Below are positions 1 through 10,900 of a stretch of DNA of 64,000 bases, piece after piece (positions within the stretch are counted from its first letter, which is position 1; every line of letters starts with the position of its first letter). The notes beneath the pieces are model-generated. The model did not search any database. It worked only from the letters and a program-made list of their open reading frames with translations, and had not been told where the DNA came from. The position numbers and the translations under genes are program-made. The stretch is from Litoditis marina (taxonomy: Eukaryota; Nematoda; Chromadorea; Rhabditida; Rhabditidae), in contig OZ038436.1 of assembly GCA_964036275.1 (NCBI GenBank), positions 11,435,904 to 11,499,903 on the forward strand, read 5' to 3'.

Positions 1-929
1 TCCATTCCCTCTCAAGAGAGTGTTCCCGACTGGTTACATATATATATAGCTGGTAGCAACCATCATGCTACCAGCGTTTTTCTGAACTTGCACGTTTTTC
101 CAACTTCGTCTACCGTTTCAATCTCATCTTTGATTCGCAGATATTTTTCCATTTTTCACTTTGCCCCTTATTTCACTGTTTGTGTAAGCAAAATTAAATC
201 AATGTAAGCATGCGCTTTTCTCATTTTGTTGCTAGAAACAGAAGTTCACAGGATTCGTTCCGCTATAACAATAAAACCCCCGCAATCGTTTGCATTTATC
301 GCATTTCAATGTAACGATCACTAAAAGCTATCGAAATTCACGAAACATACATGTCTGCTAGCCAAAATATTGATTTGATGTTTATGTAGGGTATATTCCT
401 AGTTTTCATCAAGATCTGTTCAGGAATAAGAGTTGAAAAAAGTTAAAGTTAAAGTTACCCATGTTCTTCAAAGTTCCTTACGGAACTTGCAAGGGACAGT
501 CTCAGAGGGAAACTCTGTAAGGCAGAGTGAATTTGGCCTACTATCCCCATCCAGCCACGAAGCACCAGGGGAGGCTTCAACTGAGCTCAATAATTCAACT
601 TCATATTGAGATCAAAAAAAAATGAAGTAAAAAAGTTGTTCGTTACAATTTGAACTACAGGAGCTCACTGGTAGAAAAGTATTCTTATAACAATGTCTTG
701 CAAATGTTGGAAACTATGGTTTTTATTATGAAACTCTTTCCATTATTTGAGTGTGAGTTATAGCGGAAGAAAACTGAATTTAAACCGATGTTGTTCAAAG
801 ATAGGTGGTTCCACCATTTGATCATTTATTGTATATATTCGTCGCTCACGGAAAGGCCGAAGCGGACTGTATACCTAACGTTGCGTTGTGTACGCACACA
901 CGTCGTCGATTCCAACGCTTTTCAGTTAT

Positions 930-1005
930 GTGCTACAATAGCGCAGTATCTAACGTCCTGCTACAGAACTTTTGTTCGCGCGTTCGGTTCCGGTAAGAGA
1001 CAGAA
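930..1005 (+). repeat. tRNA-derived SINE head
   Basis: The block has a Pol III A-box-like segment (TAGCGCAGTATCTAAC, from 939) and a B-box-like segment (GTTCGGTTCC, 982-991) about 30 bases apart. It closely matches 4196-4266 and, on the other strand, 49981-50055. It does not fold as a proper tRNA, so I read it as a SINE of tRNA origin. Confidence 0.55.
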
Positions 1006-1114
1006 ACTTTTACATTTGGAACTCACTATAATAAACTACTAAGAGAAAACAAAACCGTTCGCGTCACCCCCGTAGAGAATATATGGAAAGGGGTGGAACA
1101 TACTATCGCGCGAA

Positions 1115-1395
1115 ACATTGGAGCATTGGTGAATTCCTTCCCGAACCGACTCTTTCCAAACCAAAACCAAACAGATTCTTCCCGAACCACTTGGTTCGTT
1201 CGAGTACCGAACCCAATTCATGTAATTAATGCTAGAATTGGTCGACTGCGTGACGTTTATTAGGGTTTGGTTCGGGTTCATGTCGGTTTGAGCACGCAAA
1301 CGGATCGGTTTCTTACCGAACCAACTGGTTTGGAAAGGATCGGTTCGGGTTTGACTCGGGAAGAGCCGGTTTGGGAGGAAATTTGCCTGGAGAAT
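1115..1395. mobile_element. Inverted-repeat insert rich in GGTTCGGG
   Basis: About 280 bp is present here but absent from the paralogous copy, where GGAGCATTGGAGAAACTCG runs straight through (about 4378-4397). The two ends are imperfect inverted repeats (AATTCCTTCCCGAACC-like at left, GGTTTGGGAGGAAATT at right), and the inside is full of TTCGGGTT-like words. It is probably a MITE. The minus-strand ORF across it is an effect of the repeat composition. Confidence 0.5.
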
Positions 1396-1567
1396 TGGAG
1401 AAACTAGTATACTCTTTTCGAACATTATTAATTTTTCGTGTTTTTCTCTGTTCTGTCAGTTCTCCTCAGGTACTCATTATTTGTTTCAATAAACAGAGTG
1501 GGAACATTGACTTTTTACCCCCCACCTTTCTGAATTTGTATTGCGTTTGGGGAATTGTAGTTTGACT

Positions 1568-1880
1568 CCCCCCCCCCCCCCCCCACCGGGGGGTGATAGT
1601 TCAATTCATCACTTGCAATACAAAAGTTCGAGGGTGGGGGGTAAAAAGTAAACATTTCCGGTATTGAAGTTCAGCCCCCCACTCGTTGAAGTTTGACCCC
1701 CCACCATTGAAGTTCTACCCCCCGCCGACCCAGGTGGGGGGTTAATAGTAAATGTCGAAGTTTATTTTTGAACCCCCCCCCCCCCCTCTCCTAGATTTTC
1801 AGGTTTTAGCTTGGGTGGGGGGTTGAAGTGCTACGGGGGGGACCCAACTAAAGTGGGGGGCGATACTTCAATTTTCCCAA
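1568..1880. repeat. C/G-run repeat block, locus 1
   Basis: Runs of 5-16 C or G alternate with short AT-rich spacers such as GGGGGTGATAGTTCAATTC. The same style and shared words occur at 38679-38870 and 53085-53410, so this is a dispersed repeat family rather than one homopolymer. No coding content. Confidence 0.6.
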
Positions 1881-2539
1881 CAGAGTTACGAACGGAAGTT
1901 CGAATAAACAGTTGAATGCAAAATATAAAGATAATATGTGGTAGAAAACCACTTGAAATAGAACAAAAGACTTGATTTTGTTACTTTTTATGCAGGAATT
2001 ACATGAAGACCCAAACTTAACCACGAAACCAGATAAAAACCCAAGAGAAACTAAAAAGAAACAACCACGACAACCTAAAATTGCATAATGACAATTGTAA
2101 CCAGAGCCTTGCCCAAAGCTTTAGTGCGTGACGGCTTACTACGTACATGTTATTAACGCGACGTCAAAATACAATACTTGCCTATAATCAACCATTCCTA
2201 ACAACAGTCTATTGTTCTATGTACTACCAAAACCGCAAAAGGATGTTTCAAAATAGGGTTTATATAGAAAAAAGAAAAAGAGAAAAAGGAACATCCAGCT
2301 GTCGAGCTCAACTAATTAACATTCAGTTCAATTGTATTGACTGTGTCTGAAGAAGAGCGTTCAGAAAAATGGCAATATCAAACAACCGTCAAAACACAAC
2401 ATAAATGAACACATGAAAATTGAGGTACAACTTATCTTTTATTTCATGTAGAGTTAATTAGGAACAAAACAATTTTATCTGCACCGTAAAGATCAAACCA
2501 CCTCTCCACATACCTACGGCATGTATACAAAAAGAGAAA

Positions 2540-3072
2540 AATTCATGAAAAAGTAGGGGACCAACGACTGTGAGATTTGTCTTCTGCTGTGCGCCCCTTA
2601 GACAGCTACTATCAAATGAAGCAGCTACTGCTACAAAAACCGAAAAATACTAATGTACTCAAGTATAACTGTTCATTACAAACATACAAAAGTCGTAAAA
2701 TATTTTCTCAAACCTGTAAACTAGAATCTACAAATCACAGATGTTAACTGAACGTACTCAATTATAGAGTTCCTGGTTTTGTGCACAATGGTTGGCATTT
2801 TTGGTCATTACTTCAATTTTAGGTGCTATAACGTTTGTCATATTATTCAGCAGTTGCTCTCTCTTTCGCAGCTGTGACTTGTATATTCTAGTTTACAGGT
2901 TTGAGAAAATATTTTACGACTTTTGTATGTTTCTAATGAACAGTTATACTTGAGTATATTAGTATTTTTCGGTTTTTGTAGCAGTAGCTGCTCCATTTGA
3001 TAGTAGCTGTCTAAGGGGCGCACAGCAGAAGACAAATCTCACAGTCGTTGGGCCCCTACTTTTTCATGAATT
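2540..3072. mobile_element. Long hairpin MITE with about 200-bp arms
   Basis: The left arm (2540-2741) is almost perfectly complementary to the right arm (2870-3072), with a loop of about 128 bp. The ends read AATTCATGAAAAAGTAGGGG and its complement. No protein-coding capacity. I could not fix the target-site duplication. Confidence 0.8.
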
Positions 3073-3282
3073 ACATACTTGAGTTTTAATGCAACATGTT
3101 AGTTTTTTTATTTATTTTGATTTTCAGGGATTACGAAATTGTATATTACATCTTATCTCTCTTCAAATTATTATTTTTCAAATCGTCTCTTTTCCTTTTT
3201 CGATATCCATCTTTTAATTATCTCTCGAAAGAGTGTTCCCGACTGGTTATAGATATAGCTGGTAGCAACCATCATGCTTCCA

Positions 3283-3488
3283 GGGTCCCCCCCCCTGCCA
3301 CACTGCCACCTCTCTCGCTCCCAGCCTGACCCACTGGATGCATCTTACCGAAAAGTTGAACACATTTGATTTTCTTATTCTGTACCATACTCACCCTTCA
3401 TATGATTGTGTACCGTTGCACATTTTGTGAAATAAATATCATTATTATTATTCCTTATTTGTGTAACGAACCGTGCAAAAACTTTTTT
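3283..3488 (+). mobile_element. LINE 3' end fragment
   Basis: These roughly 206 bases are absent from the paralogous left copy. They end in AATAAATATCATTATTATTATT, an A/T-rich microsatellite tail of the kind seen at non-LTR retrotransposon 3' ends. No reverse transcriptase coding is present, so this would be a heavily 5'-truncated insertion. Confidence 0.45.
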
Positions 3489-4195
3489 CCTGAACTTGCA
3501 CGTTTTTTTCAATTTCGTCTAACCTTTTTATCTTATCTTTAATTCGCAGATATTTTTCCATTTTTCACTTTGCTGCGTATTTCACTGTTTGTGTGAAAAA
3601 ATTAAATCAATGTAAGCACGCGCTTTTCCCATTTTGTTGCCAGAAACAGAAGTTCACAGGATTTGCTTCGCTATAACAATAAAACCCACACAATCGTTTG
3701 CATTTATCGCATTTTAATGTAACGATCGCTAAAAGCTACCAAAATCCACGAAACATTCATGTCTGCTAGCGAAACGCAGTTTGATGTTTCTGTTGGATAT
3801 ATGCCTACTTTTCATCAAGATCTGCCCGAGAATAAAATCAGAGTTCCTTAGAAAAATAATTCAACTTCATATTGAAGGCAAAAAAACTGAACTAAAACAG
3901 GTATTTGTTCGACACAGCTTGAACTACAGGAGCTGACTGTTATAAAAGTATTCTTATACCAATTTCTTAGAAACATTGAAAATGGTTTTCAATATGAAAT
4001 ACTCATTCCATAATTTGAGTGTGAGTTGTAGCGGAAGAAACCTGAATAGACACCGGTGTTGCGATGTATGCGTACTATGCAAAGATAGGTGGTTTTACCA
4101 TTCGATCATCTATTCCATATAGTCGTCGCTTACAGAAAGACAAGAGCGAGAGTGTGTACGCACACACGTCGTCGATTCCGAAGTTTTTTTAGTTA

Positions 4196-4266
4196 TGTGC
4201 TGTAATAGCGCAGTAGTTAACGCCCTGCTACGAAACTTTTGCTTGCAGGTTCGGTTCCGGTGAAAG
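4196..4266 (+). repeat. tRNA-derived SINE head
   Basis: TAATAGCGCAGTAGTTAACG (A-box region) is followed about 30 bases later by CAGGTTCGGTTCC (B-box region). Same family as 930-1005 and 49981-50055. Confidence 0.6.
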
Positions 4267-4867
4267 ACAGAAATTCATACATTTGGCACTCACTATAATG
4301 GAACTGATTAGAAAAGAGAAAAACATCAGCGTCACCCCCGTGGAGGATATATGGAAGGAATGAAACATACTGGCACGCGGAGCATTGGAGAAACTCGTAT
4401 ACTCTTTTTCGAACAATATTCATTTTTCGTGTTTTTCTCTGTTCTGCCAGTTATCCTTAGGTACTCATTATTTGCTTCAATAAACAGTCTGTTGTTTCAT
4501 GTTTTACCAAAACCGCAAAATAATATATAAAATAAGGAATATACAGCAAAAATATATAGAAAAAAAATCTATTGGATATCCAGCTGTCGAGCTCACTTGA
4601 ATGATATTCAGTTCAATAGTTCAGATGAATAGCAATATTGAAAAACCGTTAAAACAAATAAACACACGAAAATTGAGGTACAACTCATCGTATATTTCAT
4701 GTAAAGCTTATCCTGGAACGAAACGAGCGCTAGACTGTAGTGCAGGTTTTTTTTTCGAATTTCCCGCAATTTTCACCCCCAACTATATATTTTTTTTTGT
4801 TTTAATCGAACATAGCGATTTTCACACGCCCTAACAATAAAGCTACCGTGTAAATTGCTTTTATCGC

Positions 4868-4869
4868 AG
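4868..4869 (+). promoter_or_regulatory. Possible trans-splice acceptor, CLECT unit 1
   Basis: TTGCTTTTATCGCAG ends 52 bases upstream of the signal-peptide ATG and resembles a nematode 3' splice site with no upstream exon, as used for spliced-leader addition. Units 2 and 3 have identical sites at 12788-12789 and 19533-19534. Only the pattern is seen; use is inferred. Confidence 0.35.
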
Positions 4870-4921
4870 CTCACATTTCTTCAAAACGGCGGAATTCGGC
4901 GCGTTTGATCAAATCGTCCAA

Positions 4922-7900
4922 ATGTTGCTGCCTCCGCTGCTTGCAGCTCTGCTCACTGCATTTGGCACAGGTTAGCACAATACGTGAAAAGCTAAACTCA
5001 GGAGCATTTCGAGTACCCTGCACTAAACATGAAGTTTCACCAACTTGAAATAATCAAACTCGGATACAAGTTTCTCAAGTACGTTGCACTAGACATAAAG
5101 TTTCGCTTCCCTGATACATCAAGTTTTTAATAGTTGATTCACCTACAAAATGCATCAAATGAAGTAGAGGTGTGAATGATAACAACAATAATTAGGATAA
5201 CACTACTATAAATGCGATTTTCTTCGCGGAACTTCAATGAAACTCGGCCATTCGAAAGCTAACCACTACAATTTCACAACCCCCGTTTTTATGATTCATA
5301 AACCAGATAATTTTCTTGCAGCAAATGCACAATGTGACCTGTTTTGGCAGTATTTTGAACCAACCAATTCCTGCTTCCGGGTGAGTGAGACATTGAAGTG
5401 CCTCAGAACAATTCCACAAATGAATGTTCTGTGCAAACAAGAATATGAGGTCAAGTCGGCTCACGAGAATGGAACACGTGAACGCCGGAGTTTTGCGCAA
5501 AAAGAAACATTGCTCTGAGAATGACTTCAGGATTAAAGTGACGCCTGTCCAAATTCAGAGCACGTGGCAATAAAATTAAGTTTCACTCATCGAAGACGTC
5601 ACTATCATATTAAGATTTATTTTCGTAAAAAAAAGTTGAGAGATCTCTATTTTAAAACTAGGTAGACAGTATTAGGTTATTTTATTTGAACAAAATATAA
5701 TTGTGTCACTAGGACTTTCGGATGATGGTATGATTAGGTTAATGTGCTCAGTAAGAGATGTACTCAAAACCGTTTCGACCCTGATTCAAGACGGTTTTGG
5801 GTTTTCTCAGAGGGTTGGGTCATCATCAGTTGAACCCCTCTGAGAAAATTAAAACAGGACGAAAACAACAGGACGAACAACAGGACAAAGGACGAAGAGG
5901 TGGAAACACGTATATCAGCTTTCGAGCTTGAAATGTGCAATGAAGTTAGAGCAATGTTCATTTTTCTCAATTCTCCGCTAGAAGACGGTCAGTAAGTCTT
6001 TTCGTCCTGTTTTCATTTTCTCAGAGGGGTTCAACTGATGATGACCCAACCCTCTGAGAAAACCCAAAACCGTCTTGAATCAGGGTCGAAACGGTTTTGA
6101 GTACATCTCTTACTGAGCACATTAACCTAATCATAGGTAGACAGTGTTCATTTCTGTGAAATTACGCGAGTTGCGGGCATGTTCACCATTCGCGCAAATC
6201 CACTCGAAACTTAATCAATCAATTCGTATTTTTGCGCGCATGGCTCTCAGTGCTGTATATCATTCGAGAGCATGTAACCTGTATCTAATCTGTTATTTCA
6301 AGGGTTTGAACTGCAGCCGTTTAACCCGTAAACTCTTCTGTAAAGCAGCGTAGAAAAGTCGGTGGTTGCGTGAAACGGCAAAAACAACAACATTCAGAAA
6401 CATTTACTGGAAAACTGCCAATCGTGTTCGTTTATCTCATCGGTAAAACATTTCAGCTCTTCAACCAAGGAGGAAACTTCTACGAGTCGGACGCATTCTG
6501 TCATACGCAAGACGCTCATCTACCGATTCTGACGACCATTGAAGAGACGCAATATGCAGAAAGTTGGTACACCTTTTCAAAATATCACCTGTTCGGACAA
6601 ATTTTCCGATGGGCGGCTCGAGAGGCCGTGAGACTATGAAATATTACACTGGTTGTCTCTTAATAATAATAATGTTTATCAGTATAATAATAGACCAATA
6701 TGAAATCACGAAATGTAAACTATTCGAACTGACATTTGAGAAAACAAAAGAAAAACAGGTACATGAAGAAAGTTGCTAATAGCATTTGTTGTTGATGTTA
6801 TTGAGGCTCAGTTAGAAGACAGAGATGGAAGAGGTACCCAAGATTGATTGATGTTGAAACGGAAACCATAGCGATCAAAGTACACGTCAGAAACAATTGG
6901 GGCTAGATGAGGGGTCAATTGATAGCACCCATGGAAACAGCTGTAACGTTCACGCATGGAAACTCCACTCAGGTGCATATTATACAATATCTCAACATTG
7001 TCATTTACACATTTCAAGGAAGCATCATCAAGAGCATCATGGAACGATGGAGGGTCAATAATGGATGGTGTATCACACATAGGAGGAGGATCATCAGATA
7101 TTTGTGTAACTTCAACAGGAACGGGACTTTGGATAGCAGGTTGATCATCAAAATGAACAGGGGTTGTACGGGTAGATATAGAATTTGGAGATGGAAATGC
7201 GGACACAAGATTGGAAACGACATTCCTAGTTTGTTCAACTAACTCCATTTCAATTGGCAGAATAGGGTCGGCAGACGGTGTTGATGTTGTAGTTTGGTCG
7301 GTGACCTCAGCTCGGGCGGCGTCTCGTTTCGATTGTCTGGCGAGGAATCCGGCCTTCCGCTGTTCCGGGGTCTCGAACTTCCGAACATGAAAAGTTGACA
7401 TAGAAGCATCAGACTTCATAGCAGTAGAAAGATCAATAAGACGAGGAAACGGAATACCATCTTTGATAGATACTTTGAGTGGACGAGGTAAACCATCTTG
7501 ACGAGGTTTACCCAAACGGTGAAGAATAGAAATATTAGATGGAGAAACGGAGACCAAATTGAAAACTGCATTCACCTTTTTCTTTGTTGAAGTATCCTCT
7601 GGTAGGCCATAAATGGTGAGACATCGACGATCATTGAAGTGGTGAAGTTGGGATTGAATAATAGTAGGTAGAGATTGGGTCAGAAAGTCGAGTTTGTCGT
7701 TGAGAGTTTTGATTTCACTCAAAAGGGTGGAAAAATGGGTTCGAAGTGGTACCATTTTTGGACGAGGCGATGGCATAGTAATCAATCGAGAGGGGTCACC
7801 TCACACGACCGACACAAATGGTGGAATGAGATTCGAACGAATCTTTCGAATCGCCTAACTACCACCGACAGAAAAATAGTCCGAATCGCTTATTGTGGCA

Positions 7901-10900
7901 ACGTATATAATTGCTCTGGGGAGTACGAATCACTTGCGTTTAATGTAGCAGATACATGAAAATATTTCCCGTCAAATTATTGGATATAGCCTTCATGCAG
8001 CATTTTCTTTACAATGCTCGTAAAGAGACGGCGGCTAACTGTCGGCACAACATGAAGAAACTACTTCAAATACGGCATACCGAAAATCTAGTCGAACTGC
8101 ATTAAGCTACTGTATTTTGGAAACCTTCAACTCTCCAACTTTTATCACTTTGTGCGACAGACAGAAAACCTTCAACCTTGAGAAAAAATCAAGTTCAAAG
8201 AGACCGCATCAATGCCTGTAAATTTTGGAAAACGAAACAAGTCATGTATTCAATTTCGATTCAAGAGTTATCCTATGTTCAGAACAAGCGCATGATTACG
8301 GTATAACGAAGCAGAAAAAATCAGTTGATCAGCTCAAAACTTGAAATTTATAAAGAAACGGTTCCTTCAGGACAGAAAAAAGGTGTATTTCAGCTATATA
8401 AACTGTTGTCATTTGGTGATTCACTCATGTGATATTCAATTGATGCACAACGAGCCAAGAGGTACGCTAAACCTGAACGAAAGCAGAAAAACCGTCACTA
8501 ACTAGGCGCAACGCCTCTGACTCAACTTGTTTCCAGATCTGTTGATTGACGTCGTGTCAAATAGACCAATTGAAGAATCGTCTTTCGTTGGTTTGACCGC
8601 TTCTGATGGAACCTGTAACTGGGAATGGCTCGACGGAACTCCCTTGAAATCATCCGTTGTACAATTCATGTCCAACCAAGGGAATATGTGTCGACATGGA
8701 GAATACTGCTCTTTTGTCAGTTTTCTGGTTGGAATATAGTTTCTGTTATTATCATTTAGAGTTTTCTAAACGGCACTTCATTCTTGAATTGGTTGGTGAC
8801 GGTCAGGCAGGGCAGTTCATAACATAGGGGTAAGACAGTGTTTTTAAATCGACGTTTCAGTTGTTTTTTCTTCAGATGAAAACTCTTAAGATAGGCATGT
8901 TTGAACGACATTTTTTCTCACAGATTATGAGTCCCAACCACCAGCTATACGCTAACAAGATACTTGGGGACCATACTTGTTATTGGAAAGTGAAGCGCAC
9001 CCTGTGCAAAAAGGCGGCGAAGCCAAAGTCACCCGTAGGTAAGTAAAGACGATAAAACATTCAACCAGACCACTTCAATTGAAAATCTTCAGTGTCGTTT
9101 GAGACACGTTATTAGAGGAATGTTACATGAGGGATCAGAGCAATATTGGTTCTAGTACCCCGAGGAATTCCTATGCCACTGAAATTATAGGCTACTTGTC
9201 ACCTTGTTGAAATTTTTCTAATAGCTGTGAAATTCTGTCAGCGGTTCAATAACATGTTCGGGAAGCTAATGTTTTTCTCTCAGAAAAAAGTCAACCAAAA
9301 TACTGGACATAGGAATACATAGGATAGCGTGATCGAACTAGAGTATGTATGCTAGTTATATGGTTCGTGCTGTCCAAACATCATATATAGTGAGTGTTGC
9401 TCGATCGTGTTGTGTGTAGTGTGATTCTGGTGGGTGTTCGTCAAGTTGTGTATGTAGTCTGCTCCCACTGTTTTGCAGTGGTAACTATAAAACTATATAT
9501 GGAAACTGGTAATACCCGAATTGTACTTGATCTGCAGGCACGGCATAGCTTTCGACCTATGACAGAATTGTAACGGAACTGAACTAAAAACCCAGCCATG
9601 TATGGAGAACAAACTTGATATTAATATATGTCACCTTTCTCTGCTTTACAGTCCCTCCGGTTTGCGATAATGGTTGGACTCTTCACAACGAGACCAAATC
9701 TTGTTTCAAGGTTTGTTCATCTGTCAAATATCACTAGATACAAGTACATTTCACTAGATATACATATATTATCATGCATATATTATTATCGTCATTTCCG
9801 TTAAATATTATGTTATTACTAGATCTTCAATCGACCGGCCAACTGGAATCAGGCTAAAGCGCATTGCGCCTCGTTTGGTGGATATTTGGCTAAAATCACC
9901 ACGCTTGGGGAAACTAGTCTCATCAAAAGTAGGTGGAAGTACCGCTGAATTACAAAGTTATACAGAACGTGGAAACGAGTGAACACTCCCGGACACCGGC
10001 AAAAAGCCGAACGACCCAGAATGTGATCCATAAACTACTACAAACTATACCCAGTAAAGGGTAAACTTCTGTCAAAAACAGATCTATATGGCATATGTCT
10101 TATATTCCGCTGTGTTTGTAGTTTGACTCCGTTATTTCTCTTTCAAAATTTTGGAATCGCAGCATCAGACTACAATCTATACGTTGTTCACTCACTATCG
10201 TTAGGTTTTGAGTCGGGCACAAAATGTTATGTTTTCTAGTTAAGGTATCAAGTTTTAGAACTTTAGCAAGAATGCAGTTTTTTTACAGAGATGGTGCAAC
10301 AGCACCCGATCAACGTGGTTCAAGACATGCCACTAATTGGTCTGAGTGCTCCGAAAGGCGACTGCGACTTCCGATGGTTGGATGGAACCCGTCTCGATAC
10401 TAATGCCATCGCCTTTACCAATATTCATAACAACCCCGACAGCTGCAGAACCACTCAACGTTGCGGAAAGGTTTACATTATTATGTGTACGAAAACAACC
10501 AGTCGGAGTATGATTGAACGTTTGTTGCTAATAGGGTTGTTAATCGAGTTCAAAATTTCGAGTTTTCGAGTTTTCGAGTTTTGGGAAATTTCGAGTTTTC
10601 GAGAGTTTTGTAGTTTTGGGAAATTTCGAGTTTTCGAGTTTCGAGTTCGACTATCCTCGAAAATTTTCGAGTTTTTTCGAGTCGAGTCGAGTTTTGAGTG
10701 TTTTTGAACCCAAAAAGAGACATTTTTCGAGTCCGAAATTTTGATTTTCGAGTTTTCGAGTTTTCGAGTTTTGGAAAATTTCGAGTTTTCGAGTTTTCGA
10801 GTTTTCGAGTTTCGGAAAATTTCGAGTTTTCGAGTTTTCGAGTTTCGAGTTCGGCTCAACTCGAAAATTTTCGAGTTTTTTCGAGTCGAGTCGAGTTTCG

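Larger units (their letters stand above)
1..2460. repeat. Left copy of a diverged 1.4-kb duplication
   Basis: Nearly the whole of 1-1110 can be aligned by eye to 3225-4375, and 1395-1490 plus 2190-2460 align to 4380-4715. Shared landmarks are the CCCGACTGGTTA start, a CTGAACTTGCACG block, a tRNA-like SINE head and CCAGCTGTCGAGCTCA near the end. This copy is interrupted by an inverted-repeat insert (about 1115-1395) and a C-rich block (about 1500-1900). No gene is supported; the ORFs present overlap the repeats in several frames. Confidence 0.7.
3225..4715. repeat. Right copy of the diverged 1.4-kb duplication
   Basis: This is the paralogue of 1-2460. It lacks the inverted-repeat insert and the C-rich block but has its own insertion at about 3283-3488. 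Its right end lies just upstream of the CLECT tandem array. No gene is seen. Confidence 0.7.

Noticed and set aside
1039..1425. 128-residue minus-strand ORF
   Set aside because: Crosses the border of the inverted-repeat insert and the SINE head; its frame is a by-product of GGTTCGGG repeats.
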